64,000 nt of DNA, taken from contig CADWAF010000148.1 in the NCBI GenBank assembly GCA_902984215.1, forward strand, positions 1 to 64,000, written 5' to 3'. Source of the DNA: Willaertia magna (taxonomy: Eukaryota; Heterolobosea; Eutetramitea; Acrasida; Naegleriidae). How positions within the stretch are numbered: position 1 is the stretch's first letter; each line of letters opens with the position of its first letter. This document shows positions 10,349-19,769 of this stretch, piece by piece. The translations under genes and the position numbers were made by a program. A model generated the notes under the pieces. The model was given only the letters and a program-made list of their open reading frames with translations. It ran no database searches and was not told where the DNA came from.

Positions 10349-10436
10349 TAACAAACATTTCAATGACGATCAACTTGAACAAATAATTGGTTTTTGTAAA
10401 ACCTCTTTCACTTTGATCTGAAAATAATGTTTGTTG
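10349..10436 (+). promoter_or_regulatory. SECIS-like hairpin in 3' UTR
   Basis: Hairpin with the layout of a eukaryotic selenocysteine insertion element. Helix I pairs 10350-10359 with 10426-10435 (10 A-U/G-C pairs, no mismatch). A small internal loop follows, then ATGA at 10363-10366 faces TGA at 10419-10421, giving the tandem G.A quartet. Helix II pairs 10368-10373 with 10413-10418, then after a 2x2 mismatch 10376-10379 with 10407-10410. The A-A expected 10-12 nt after the quartet is at 10378-10379, or the AAA at 10381-10383 in the apical part. An extra mini-stem (10379-10383 with 10393-10397) would make a long, type-2-like apex. Found by eye; not folded or scored. Confidence 0.55.
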
Positions 10437-10494
10437 TTGACAGTCAAAATAAAAATACCGAAAAACAACATTAATAAAAAAAATTAAAAAAAAA

Positions 10495-12045
10495 ATGTCT
10501 TCTACTAGTAGTGTTGTCGGTAATACTGATGACAACAATAATGGTTTAGAAATTAAAAAGAATTATAACTTTACAGTTTTTAGAGGAAAGCAAGAAGAAA
10601 ATAATCAAATTGAAAAGAAAAGAAATGAATTATCTCTTAAATATGAAAATAATAAAATGTTAACAAATGAAGAAATGAAAGAAATTGCAAAAGAATTTGA
10701 TAATTTGGATGAATTAAAGGATTTTAGAAAAGAATTTAATTTTCCAACAGAAATACCTGAAATTGAAATGTCAAATGTCAATAATATTATTTATTTTTGT
10801 GGTAATTCATTAGGATTACAACCTAAACAAACATCAGAATATATTCAAAGAGAATTAAATAAATGGAGTTCAATGGCAGTTGGTGGACATTTCACAGATA
10901 AAAACAAAACAATTAAATGGTTTGAAGGAGATGAACCATTAAGAGAAACCTTTAAGAAAATTGTTGGAGCTAATTCAGTTAATGAAATTACAATTATGAA
11001 TTCTTTAACTGTAAATTTACATTTATTATTATCTACTTTTTATAAACCAGTTGGAAAGAAATGTAAAATTTTAATGGAAGAATATCCATTCCCATCTGAT
11101 ATGCATGCTGTGACATCACATTTATTAACTAGATATATTAATAATAAGGATTGGATAAATAAAGAAGAAGGAAATGATAAACTTTGTATGGAAGATTACA
11201 TTTTATTAGTTGGTCCTAGAAAAGGTGAGAATTTTATACGTTCTGAAGATGTTATCGAATGTTTAAGAGAAAATCATGAAGAAATTGCATTATCTTTAAT
11301 TGGTGGTGTACATTTCCTTAGTGGTGTATGTTTTGATATGAAATCAATTGCTAAAACATGTAATGAATTAAATATTGTATGTGGAATGGATTTAGCTCAT
11401 GCCGTTGGTAATGTTCCTTTATATTTACATGATTGGAATGTTGATTTTGCATGTTGGTGTAGTTATAAATATTTAAATGGTGGTCCAGGAAATCTTTCTA
11501 TGATTTATGTTAATGAAAAGTATTCTAAAAAGAGTATGGAAGAATTACCTAGATTTATTGGTTGGTTTGGAAGAGATGCTAAGAGTAGATTTACTTTGGA
11601 TACTGTCACTTTTGATTTACGTGAAGGAGCTGGAGGTTTTCAAATTTCAAATATTTGTCCATTTAATGTTGCATGTTTATTAGCTAGTTCAGATGTTTAT
11701 GATAAGGTTGATAAACAATTCCCTAATGAAAGTATTATGGAAGTATTAAGAAGAAAATCTGTTAAATTGACAAATTATTTAGAATGGTTATTAGAAAAAG
11801 AAATTAATGAGAGTATTTTGGAAATTTTAACACCAAAAGATACAACGAAGAGAGGCTGTCAATTATCAATTAGATTAAGAGGAATAGATTCAGAATTTGT
11901 TAAACATCAATTGTTCAAGCGTCATATAATTGTAGACACAAGAAGACCAGACGTAATTAGAGTTGCTCCAGTTCCACTTTACAATCAATTCATGGAAGTA
12001 TATGAATTTGTAATGGCATTAAAAGAAGTAATAGCAAATAAATAA
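10495..12045 (+). CDS. KYNU: Kynureninase
   Basis: PLP enzyme of tryptophan breakdown that cleaves kynurenine or 3-hydroxykynurenine to anthranilate products plus alanine. Intronless, 516 residues. Seen in order: IIYFCGNSLGLQPKQT, the W-x-x-MAVGGHF loop, GANSVNEITIMNSLTVNLHLLL, MEEYPFPSDMHA, ALSLIGGVHFLSG, the cofactor Asp in GMDLAHAVGNVPL, the Schiff-base Lys in CSYKYLNGGPG, then GWFGRD, FQISN and DTRRPDVIRVAPVPLYNQF. All catalytic features are present. The N-terminal 45 residues are a Lys/Asn-rich extension. Starts at an ATG preceded by an A-run, shortly after the SECIS-like hairpin. Confidence 0.95.
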   Translation: MSSTSSVVGNTDDNNNGLEIKKNYNFTVFRGKQEENNQIEKKRNELSLKYENNKMLTNEEMKEIAKEFDNLDELKDFRKEFNFPTEIPEIEMSNVNNIIYFCGNSLGLQPKQTSEYIQRELNKWSSMAVGGHFTDKNKTIKWFEGDEPLRETFKKIVGANSVNEITIMNSLTVNLHLLLSTFYKPVGKKCKILMEEYPFPSDMHAVTSHLLTRYINNKDWINKEEGNDKLCMEDYILLVGPRKGENFIRSEDVIECLRENHEEIALSLIGGVHFLSGVCFDMKSIAKTCNELNIVCGMDLAHAVGNVPLYLHDWNVDFACWCSYKYLNGGPGNLSMIYVNEKYSKKSMEELPRFIGWFGRDAKSRFTLDTVTFDLREGAGGFQISNICPFNVACLLASSDVYDKVDKQFPNESIMEVLRRKSVKLTNYLEWLLEKEINESILEILTPKDTTKRGCQLSIRLRGIDSEFVKHQLFKRHIIVDTRRPDVIRVAPVPLYNQFMEVYEFVMALKEVIANK

Positions 12046-12110
12046 ATCATTGGTGTTTTTAATTTTAAGTGTTGTACAAAGGTTAAAATCAAATTTACAA
12101 TGTTAGTTAT

Positions 12111-12776
12111 TTAGTCAGATTCTTCATCTTCCGACTCTTCGTCGCTTTCTTCTTGGTCATCTTCAGATTCATCCTTCTTTTTCTTCTTCTTTTTATCTTC
12201 TTCCTCCTCGGATTCTTCCTTCTTATTTTTATCATATTCTTCTTTTAATACTTTGTATTGTTTCTTAAGCTCTTCAGCCTTATCTATATAGGGTTGTTTT
12301 TGCTCAGCGGAAAGTTGCTTCCACAGAGCACCTACTTTCTTAGCAACTTCAGTAACCTTAATTTCTGGAGTTTCTTGTACAATCTTCTTTCTTTGTTCTT
12401 GAGAAAATAGCATATAACTAGTTAATGGTCTTTTAGGAGCATCAGGATCGGTATTCTTTTTCTTAGTAGTTTTTCTTTTTCTCTTCTTTTTATTATCATC
12501 TTCTTCCTCTCCTTCTGACTCGGATTTGTTTTGTTTATAAACTTCCATATCTTTCTTATACTTTTGCATATCATCTTTAGTTCTATCCAAGTAAGTTTGT
12601 TTCTGTTCTTTTGTTAACGCATTCCATCTTTGTCCTAATACTTTACTAACTTCACTAGCAGGTTTTTTACCTCCTAATTCTTCTTTAACTGCTTCTCTAT
12701 GTTCATCACAAAATATAAAGTAACCAGTTTTTGGTTTCTTTGGTTGGTTTGGATCTCTGTTGGATTTCTTTGGCAT
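12111..12776 (-). CDS. HMGB: HMGB-type protein with two HMG boxes
   Basis: DNA-bending chromatin protein of 221 residues. Box A starts RDPNQPKKPKTGYFIFCDEH and contains LGQRWNALTKEQKQTYLD; a basic linker KKKRKRKTTKKKNTD acts as a nuclear signal; box B starts PDAPKRPLTSYMLFSQEQR with VGALWKQLSAEQKQPYID. The last about 45 residues are an acidic Glu/Asp/Ser tail mixed with a Lys run, as in vertebrate HMGB and yeast Nhp6-like relatives. No intron. Likely nuclear and abundant. Confidence 0.9.
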   Translation of the reverse strand: MPKKSNRDPNQPKKPKTGYFIFCDEHREAVKEELGGKKPASEVSKVLGQRWNALTKEQKQTYLDRTKDDMQKYKKDMEVYKQNKSESEGEEEDDNKKKRKRKTTKKKNTDPDAPKRPLTSYMLFSQEQRKKIVQETPEIKVTEVAKKVGALWKQLSAEQKQPYIDKAEELKKQYKVLKEEYDKNKKEESEEEEDKKKKKKKDESEDDQEESDEESEDEESD

Positions 12777-13529
12777 TGTGGGTGTGGTTGTTTGTTTTTG
12801 TTGAGGAAAACAACTGCAAATATTTTAAAGGCGTTTTAGATTGGACGTGCACGACATCCCATTTTGTGTTGAAGTTTTTTTGGTTGCCAATATTCGAACC
12901 AGGCTAAAGTCAACCGATGGATATTAACCAATTACTTTGAGGCTTGTTGGTTGTAAAAACAAGTCTCATTTTTTTTGTGCTTATTATAGATTCAGGTACT
13001 GGTACTGTCTAGTATGACCTGAAGATTGAAGTGGATGTTAGTAATGTTCTTTACTATTATCTTCTATGTATCATGTATTTAACGGGATGGTGCAGGATCG
13101 TAATTTAATCACTCGTTTTAACGTTTAGTTATTGTTTTATCTAATAATGACTATATATATGGTTCTAATCAATGGATTACGTATTTTGCATTCGTAAATC
13201 TCGTTGTTCTCTCAACATCATCTAAAGTATAGCACAGTTGGAAGGTTATTGTTTCAATAATGGATTTTCTCTTGTTTAGGTTGAATGGTCGTACTCCCAC
13301 CAGCATTTTTATGTCAACTTTCCACTACGCACCCAAGGGTGACCGCGTTATGGACTGAAGCTTTTACGCTCATTGTTTGTGGAGGGAAAAGACTCACGAA
13401 GTCTAAGAATGGAACATTTTTTTACAATATCAAAAGGCAACCTAATAGAACCAATAGACATACAATAATTAAACAGGGAGCCAATGATACAGCCAATGAG
13501 ACGTAATAGTTACAAGTACAATAAAAAAA
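12777..13529. other. Long intergenic region, divergent promoters
   Basis: About 750 bases between the divergent HMG-box and RCC1-repeat genes. It is richer in G+C than neighbouring spacers. It contains a 73-codon open frame (13285-13506) with no family features that ends just 23 nt before the next start codon, so I treat it as chance or as upstream leader sequence. A stretch near 12890-12960 looks loosely like a tRNA on the minus strand but fails the T-arm test. Function of the rest not seen. Confidence 0.4.
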
Positions 13530-14648
13530 ATGGAAATTTTATACTTCACAAAAGACAATAATAAGCTACAAACTCTTCCGTTAAATAACATTCCCATCAA
13601 TGATCAAATTAAATTAATAAAATATGGAGCTTCACATATTATTTTTTTAACAGTAAATAATAATATTTACGTTTACGGTTCAAATGAATATGGAGAGCTT
13701 GGTAATTTACAGATAAAAAAAACAAAAACTATTGAAAAATTAAATTATAATTTTGGACTAATTAAATTAATAGAATGTGGAAATTATAGTACGTTTATTG
13801 TAAATAAAGAAAATCATTTATATTTTACTGGACATTATTTATTTAACAAGTTGAGTGAGTTTACAAGATTTAATGACATTACAATAATGGATATAAAATT
13901 TATTCGTGGGAATTCTTTTAATAATTATTTTATTTCTGACAATAAAGTTTATTTTATTGATTTAGATTTACAGAAAAAACAATATTTTGTGGAAGGAATA
14001 CAAATATTTGAAAATGGAATAAAAGATTTACAATGTGGATCAAAAACTATTTTATTAGATAAACAGAGTTTTGTTTATTTATTACCAGATAAAGAAAAAG
14101 AATTTAAAAAAGTTGATTTAAATTTTAAAGTTAAACAAATTGCTTGTTACAATAGTGGGTGTTTAATTTTAAATAATTTTGGTGAAGTTTTTGGAATGGG
14201 AGATAATAACTTTGGTGAATTAGGTTTCGATAATATTGAAAATGATTGTTTTACACAATTTACAAAATTAACTATTCCAGAAAATTTAAATGTTAAAAAT
14301 ATATTTACCTCTTTTGGTGATTATAACATAATTTATACAGCTAACAATAAATTTTACGCTACTGGTCTAAGTAGTGACGAAATGTTTGGAATTAAACAAA
14401 AAGATTGTAAAATTGGACCAGCAATAATGATGGATGATTTTGAATCTTTTTTTATTGATAAATTTACTGAAGTAAAGTTGGTTTCTAGTGAAAAGAAATA
14501 TATTTATTTAATTTTAAATTTTACAATGGTATATTTTATAAAAAGTGATTATCCATTATTAGAAAATGAAAATTATTTACAACCTAACTGTTTTCAAAAA
14601 TTTAAAAACAAACAATTATTGGATATTAAAATTAAATTGTCAAATTAA
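13530..14648 (+). CDS. RCC1-repeat protein
   Basis: Intronless, 372 residues, with RCC1-type propeller repeats: NIYVYGSNEYGELGNL, then LYFTGHYLFNKL, then GEVFGMGDNNFGELGFDN and KFYATGLSSDEMFGI. The G-S-N-x-x-G-E-L-G and G-D-N-x-F-G-E-L-G signatures are typical; the middle blades are degenerate. No other domain is fused. RCC1 itself is a Ran exchange factor, but divergent single-propeller proteins like this have many roles, so I claim only the fold. Confidence 0.8.
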   Translation: MEILYFTKDNNKLQTLPLNNIPINDQIKLIKYGASHIIFLTVNNNIYVYGSNEYGELGNLQIKKTKTIEKLNYNFGLIKLIECGNYSTFIVNKENHLYFTGHYLFNKLSEFTRFNDITIMDIKFIRGNSFNNYFISDNKVYFIDLDLQKKQYFVEGIQIFENGIKDLQCGSKTILLDKQSFVYLLPDKEKEFKKVDLNFKVKQIACYNSGCLILNNFGEVFGMGDNNFGELGFDNIENDCFTQFTKLTIPENLNVKNIFTSFGDYNIIYTANNKFYATGLSSDEMFGIKQKDCKIGPAIMMDDFESFFIDKFTEVKLVSSEKKYIYLILNFTMVYFIKSDYPLLENENYLQPNCFQKFKNKQLLDIKIKLSN

Positions 14649-14667
14649 ATAAGATCATTTAAACAAG

Positions 14668-17600
14668 TTATTTTCTTTTTTTCAAAAGTTTCAATGGATC
14701 ATCTCCATACTTATTGAAAAGTGGTTCTATTTTTTCCTGTCTTTTTCTTTTACTTAGTTTTGTTGGATCATGAACCTTATAGAAATTAGGAGCTAGTTCT
14801 ACTAACCATTTTGGTTCTATAGTTATCACTTCACGCATATATTCTTTTGATGTTAAAATTAAGGAATGATAAATAACCCATTCTGGATTTCTATGGAATA
14901 AGGCACTTCCAGGATGGATATAAACAGGTTGATTTTCTACCAATGTCTTGTATCCCTCTTGTGGATCTTTTTTAGATGCATGGGCAAAGAAACCACTTGT
15001 GATTGCTTTCCTTATTCTAGTATAATTCTTTCCACAAGACAGTATTCTTAGTTTATATCGATCCATAATTGTTAATAATTGTTTTCTGACATCTTGAGCT
15101 CTTTTCATTGATCTAGCTTGAATAAAGTTTTCAAAACACCAAGGAACAGAATAATTATTTCTTTCCCATGATTGATAAACTGCCAGTAAAGTTAAATGGT
15201 CTCCTTCAGGTTGGAAAAATCTTGCTTTCTTCTGGTCTGCTTGTTGCTGTTTATCTCTAGGTCTATAGAATATCCCTTGAACAGATAACATTGAAACAAT
15301 CGTTAACACTTCGTCAGAGCACTTCAAATCAACAGCAGCAATTAATGTTTTAGCCATTTGTGGCTCTAAAGGAAATTCTGCCATCTTTCTTCCTAGTTTT
15401 GTTAATAAACCATCTTCATCTAAGGCACCTAAAGTAAATAATTGTTCCATAGCCGTTATAAGTGTTTGTGGTGGAGGTGGATCCATAAAGTCAAAATTAA
15501 GTAGATCATTAATACCCATAGCTTTTAAAGTTAAAACAACATTTGCCAAGTTGGTTCTTTGGATTTCTGGAACAGTACTTGGCAACATTTCGTTTTTATA
15601 TGCATCTTCAGTGTATAGTCTGTAACATTTACCTGGGCCAGTTCTTCCAGCACGACCAGCTCTTTGATTAGCAGATGCTTGACTGATTGGAACAACAGTC
15701 AACTGATCCATACCAGTCTTAGGGTTATAAATATTTTGTTTAACAAATCCTGGGTCAACTACATAGTAAATACCATCAATAGTAATCGATGTTTCAGCAA
15801 TATTTGTTGCAATAACAACTTTTCTTCCTCCTGCTGGTGCAGGTTCAAAGATTTTAGTTTGCATTTCAGGTGGTAAGGCAGCATAAATTGGCAAAATAAC
15901 TAGCTCTGGTATATCATCACCTAATGCTTTCATACGTTCGAATAGCATTTGACACGCAGTATCAATTTCCTCTTGACCAGTTAAAAAGACAAGTATATCA
16001 CCAGTAGGTTCTGTTAAATGGATTTGCATTACTGTTATGAGGCAAGCATCTAAATAATCTTCCTCAGGCTCTTTTGTATAGAAAATATCAACAGGATACA
16101 TTCTACCCTCAATAGTAAAAATTGGACAACCATAAAAATAACTAGAAAACTTGACAGCATCCATAGTTGCACTTGTAACAATTAACCTTAAATCTTTTCT
16201 TTTTTTAACTAATTTTTTCAATAAACCAAACAATACGTCTGTGTGTAAAGAACGTTCATGAGCTTCATCCAACATGATAATACTATATTTTTCCAATGAA
16301 GTATCCAATAGAGCCTCTCTTAAAAGCATACCGTCTGTCATATATTTGATAACCGTATCTTGTGAAGTACAATCTTCAAAACGAACGGTGTAACCCACTT
16401 CTTGTCCAACTCTACAACCAAACTCTTCAGCTACACGTCTAGCTACAGATATTGCAGCAACACGACGAGGTTGGGTACAAGCAATCATTCCTGTTCCATT
16501 CAAACCTTCTTCAGCTAAAAACTGTGTAAGTTGTGTTGTTTTACCAGAACCTGTCTCACCAATAACAATTAATACTTGGTTGTCCCGTATAGATTGAAGT
16601 AAATCTTTTCTAAACTTATAAGCTGGTAAGCTTTCTCTTTGTTCTTTAATTGTTGCAGAAGTACTTCTAGAACCTATATTCATACCAGATATAGCTGATT
16701 TTCTCCAATCAGGAGCACTCAATCCCTTCATACTTGAGAAATCAGTTGACTCATTAACTCTTCTATAATAATCAAATAATGGATCATCTTCTGAGAAAGG
16801 GGCATCGTCACCAAAAGAACCCAAAGCCTTAGCTTTTTGTTCTTCTCTTATTTCTCTTCTTTCTTGTGATATCTCTAGTTGTTTTTTGGCAGCACTTAAC
16901 AAAGAACCGTCAGGTATCCTTGCTAATCTAAGAGGGGAATAAGTTATTCCACCCTTTTCTGTTTGTCCTTTAAGAAAAGCAGGTTCTTTTTCATTCATTT
17001 CAACCTCCAAATCCTCCTCAATATCTTCGTAATTAACATTCCCCTCATCATCTCCATAAACTTCACTATTAGATATTAAGCCAGATGCTGCTAATTGTTT
17101 TTGTTCCCACAATTGGAAAGGATTTAATTTCTTTAGAGGTCGTTTCCTTTCATCATCTAACAATTTTTCAAGTGGAATTCCAGAATGACTAATTTCTTCT
17201 TCTTCATCGTCACCATCATTAAGAGAAGAACTTCCAATTGAACTATTTTTAGTATGTACAAAATTTCTAGGGAATAAATCTTTCCCTGTTAATTGATCCA
17301 CTTCTCTCATTGAAAGAGAGATTCTAGCATCTGTATTTACAATTACCTTAACCCAAACACGGTCATTTCTTTTTACAAAATCTTCCACACTATTTACTTT
17401 CTTGTCATTACTAATTTCACTAATGTGACAAAGACCATCCTTAGAACCCAATACTGGATTACCATCTATTGATTCTTCAAGTCTTGCAAAAAAACCATAA
17501 CTTTTTATACTTGTTACTCTGGCACCATAAATTTCATTTTCTTTTATATCCACTGGTTGTCTATTTGATTTTTTATAATTTCCTTGTCTAGATGAAGAGG

Positions 17601-18162
17601 AAGAAGAAGCAGAAGAAGAAGATTGTTTAAAATTATCCTTTCGTTGAAAACTTTCTTTGTGAGAACTATTATCTACTTTATCGGGTATAGAAAGACTTGA
17701 AAACTTTTTTAAATGTTCCTTCTTCTTTTTTTCATTATATTCAAATTCTTCTTTAATTACTGAATCTAAAGCGTGTAGTTTTTTAAAATCATCATCTATA
17801 GGACCACTTTGTGACACTTTGACGACATCTCCAGAAACTGTTCCAACAGAAAATTTACCAGCAGAGTTAAATTTATCGGAAATATTAGAGGAAGAAGAAG
17901 GCTTTTCTGAAGAAGAAGAGGAAGAAATAGGAGGAGGTTTTGAAGACATTCTTCTAATCATATTATATAAATTTTCAACGAAATCTCTTGGTAGTTCCGC
18001 GTCATTATCTAATAATTTATTATAAAAATCATCGGAATCTTTCGATTCTTCTCTAGCTAAGTAAATTACAAATTCTGCTAATGCTTTTTCTCCTGATCCA
18101 ATGTGATTTTCTAATTCTTTACAAACCTTTGAAACTAACTGGAGTTCCAAAAGCCTTTCCAT
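14668..18162 (-). CDS. DHX8: DEAH-box splicing helicase PRP22/DHX8
   Basis: Spliceosomal RNA helicase that releases mRNA from the post-catalytic spliceosome. About 1164 residues, intronless. An N-terminal helical region ([18 protein letters not shown]) is followed by a Ser-rich linker, an S1 RNA-binding domain at about residues 205-285 ([20 protein letters not shown]...LCHISEI), then the helicase core: [11 protein letters not shown] (about 535), [12 protein letters not shown] in [13 protein letters not shown] (about 627), [45 protein letters not shown], and the C-terminal HA2/OB modules. The S1 domain separates PRP22 from PRP2, PRP16 and PRP43. The start is the ATG at 18162 (MERLLEL); the frame extends two codons to a TTG. 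Confidence 0.95.
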   Translation of the reverse strand: MERLLELQLVSKVCKELENHIGSGEKALAEFVIYLAREESKDSDDFYNKLLDNDAELPRDFVENLYNMIRRMSSKPPPISSSSSSEKPSSSSNISDKFNSAGKFSVGTVSGDVVKVSQSGPIDDDFKKLHALDSVIKEEFEYNEKKKKEHLKKFSSLSIPDKVDNSSHKESFQRKDNFKQSSSSASSSSSSRQGNYKKSNRQPVDIKENEIYGARVTSIKSYGFFARLEESIDGNPVLGSKDGLCHISEISNDKKVNSVEDFVKRNDRVWVKVIVNTDARISLSMREVDQLTGKDLFPRNFVHTKNSSIGSSSLNDGDDEEEEISHSGIPLEKLLDDERKRPLKKLNPFQLWEQKQLAASGLISNSEVYGDDEGNVNYEDIEEDLEVEMNEKEPAFLKGQTEKGGITYSPLRLARIPDGSLLSAAKKQLEISQERREIREEQKAKALGSFGDDAPFSEDDPLFDYYRRVNESTDFSSMKGLSAPDWRKSAISGMNIGSRSTSATIKEQRESLPAYKFRKDLLQSIRDNQVLIVIGETGSGKTTQLTQFLAEEGLNGTGMIACTQPRRVAAISVARRVAEEFGCRVGQEVGYTVRFEDCTSQDTVIKYMTDGMLLREALLDTSLEKYSIIMLDEAHERSLHTDVLFGLLKKLVKKRKDLRLIVTSATMDAVKFSSYFYGCPIFTIEGRMYPVDIFYTKEPEEDYLDACLITVMQIHLTEPTGDILVFLTGQEEIDTACQMLFERMKALGDDIPELVILPIYAALPPEMQTKIFEPAPAGGRKVVIATNIAETSITIDGIYYVVDPGFVKQNIYNPKTGMDQLTVVPISQASANQRAGRAGRTGPGKCYRLYTEDAYKNEMLPSTVPEIQRTNLANVVLTLKAMGINDLLNFDFMDPPPPQTLITAMEQLFTLGALDEDGLLTKLGRKMAEFPLEPQMAKTLIAAVDLKCSDEVLTIVSMLSVQGIFYRPRDKQQQADQKKARFFQPEGDHLTLLAVYQSWERNNYSVPWCFENFIQARSMKRAQDVRKQLLTIMDRYKLRILSCGKNYTRIRKAITSGFFAHASKKDPQEGYKTLVENQPVYIHPGSALFHRNPEWVIYHSLILTSKEYMREVITIEPKWLVELAPNFYKVHDPTKLSKRKRQEKIEPLFNKYGDDPLKLLKKRK

Positions 18163-18398
18163 TGTCAATAAATATTTATTTTTTTTGAAATTTTTATTAA
18201 AAAGAATTTATTAATCCACGTTCAACAAAACGTTTTCAAGTTTCCAAAAGGTTAGGTGGGTTGAAGTGAAAAACTCTGTTATTTAAGAACAATCTTTCCC
18301 CTTCTTGAAATCTATCTTCTTTACTATCAATCTATTTGTTTTAGTTTAAAATACTAGATTTTGTAAAGTCTTAATTTAAACCAACAAACCAAGCAAAA

Positions 18399-19714
18399 AT
18401 GAAAAAAGTATCACAACTTAAATTTTTCATCAAAAGTTCGAAATGCATGGTTGGTTGTTCTCTTTTGTCTACCACCTCCTATAATTTCAATATAAATCTT
18501 AATAATAATCAAAATACTAATGATTCTAACCGAATAGACAATAACCTTCCTTTCAATCAAAATTCCGATAGTGAAAAGATTGAAATGATGTTGAGAAAAA
18601 ACATTGAAAATCATAAAGAATTAACAGAATTAATAAATAAAAGCAATAAAAAAACACAAGATAATTTTTGGAATGGATTTATCATTGGTGGAACGATAGT
18701 ATTTGGACTTTGTTTTTATTATTACAATCAACATTTAAAAAAGAATGATAAACCTTGTCTAGAAAACTTAAATGAAATAATAAGATTAAATAATAGAATG
18801 GATGATAAGAAAATAGCACTTATTCAAAAAGAGGATATTACAAAATGGATAAATATTGCTAAACAATCTATTTCATCTGGAGATTCAGATGATGCTATTA
18901 GAATATTAGAATATATTTTATATTGTCACCCAACTGAATACAAGGCTAGAGAATTATATGCTTCAATTCTATTGGAAAAGGGAAATAATTTAGCTGCAAT
19001 TAAACAATTTGAATTTGCTGCTACATATTCTAATTCATTACATTCAACAGCCTCTTGTTATAACAACATTGGCTTAGCTTATTCTAAAATGAAGAAATAT
19101 AATGAAGCCTTAGAATATTATAATGTAAGTTTACTGTAGTTATTTACGTTGCATTCTTAAATGATTTTTAAAATGATTATTAGAAAGCAATACAAACTGC
19201 AGCAGTTGATGATAAGAATACTGGTGTTTATTTCTCTAATAGAGCAGCTATTAATCAACGTTTAAATAATTATCAATCTGCAATTCAAGATTATTCTCGT
19301 TCTATAAATTGGGATGAACATAGAAAATTAAGAGGATTAAAAGGAAGAGCAACATGTTATTCAATATTAAAACAACATGATAAAGCATTAGAGGATTATA
19401 CCACTTGTTTAGAATTAGAAAAAGATAATAAATCAAAGGCTGATATTCAATATTATAGAGGTAAAGAATTAAGAAAATTAAGACGTTACAAAGAAGCTCT
19501 TGAAGATTTAGATAATGCTTTAAAAATTAAAGAAGATTCAAAGTATCTTCATACTAGAGCTGGTATTAAAAGAAAGTTAGGTATTTATGAAGAGGCAATT
19601 AAGGATCATAATCATGCTCTAAAATTACGTCCTAATGATACTAAATACATCAAGAGTTTAGAAAAGACAAAAAGAGCACTAGAAGAAAGTAATGTAAGAA
19701 ATGCAAAATTGTAA
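18399..19714 (+). CDS. TPR protein with N-terminal membrane segment
   Basis: Two exons, 18399-19124 and 19184-19714, 418 residues. The N-terminus is basic and Ser-rich (KKVSQLKFFIKSSK), then one hydrophobic segment WNGFIIGGTIVFGLCFYYY at about residues 90-108, then at least six TPR units: AIRILEYILYCHPTEYKA, AAIKQFEFAATYSNS, NNIGLAYSKMKKYNEALEYYNKAI, YFSNRAAINQRLNNYQSAIQDY, KALEDYTTCLELEKD, YKEALEDLDNALKIKED and EEAIKDHNHALKLRPND. The layout resembles mitochondrial outer-membrane import receptors such as TOM70 but the sequence is not close enough to name it. The splice site falls between two codons inside a TPR. Confidence 0.8.
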
Positions 19715-19769
19715 ATTTTGTAAGGTGCCAAGTTATTATAGTATAATTATTTAATCCCGAAACTAAAAA

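Noticed and set aside
12885..12965. tRNA-like stretch on the minus strand (GGTTCGA, AATTGGTTA, ACCA)
   Set aside because: The T-loop is not closed by CC, the acceptor and T stems do not pair, and the anticodon arm is not 5+7+5. At best a decayed tRNA relic.
13285..13506. 73-codon ORF before the RCC1 gene
   Set aside because: No domain, no A-run before the ATG, and it ends 23 nt from the next start; most likely leader or chance frame.
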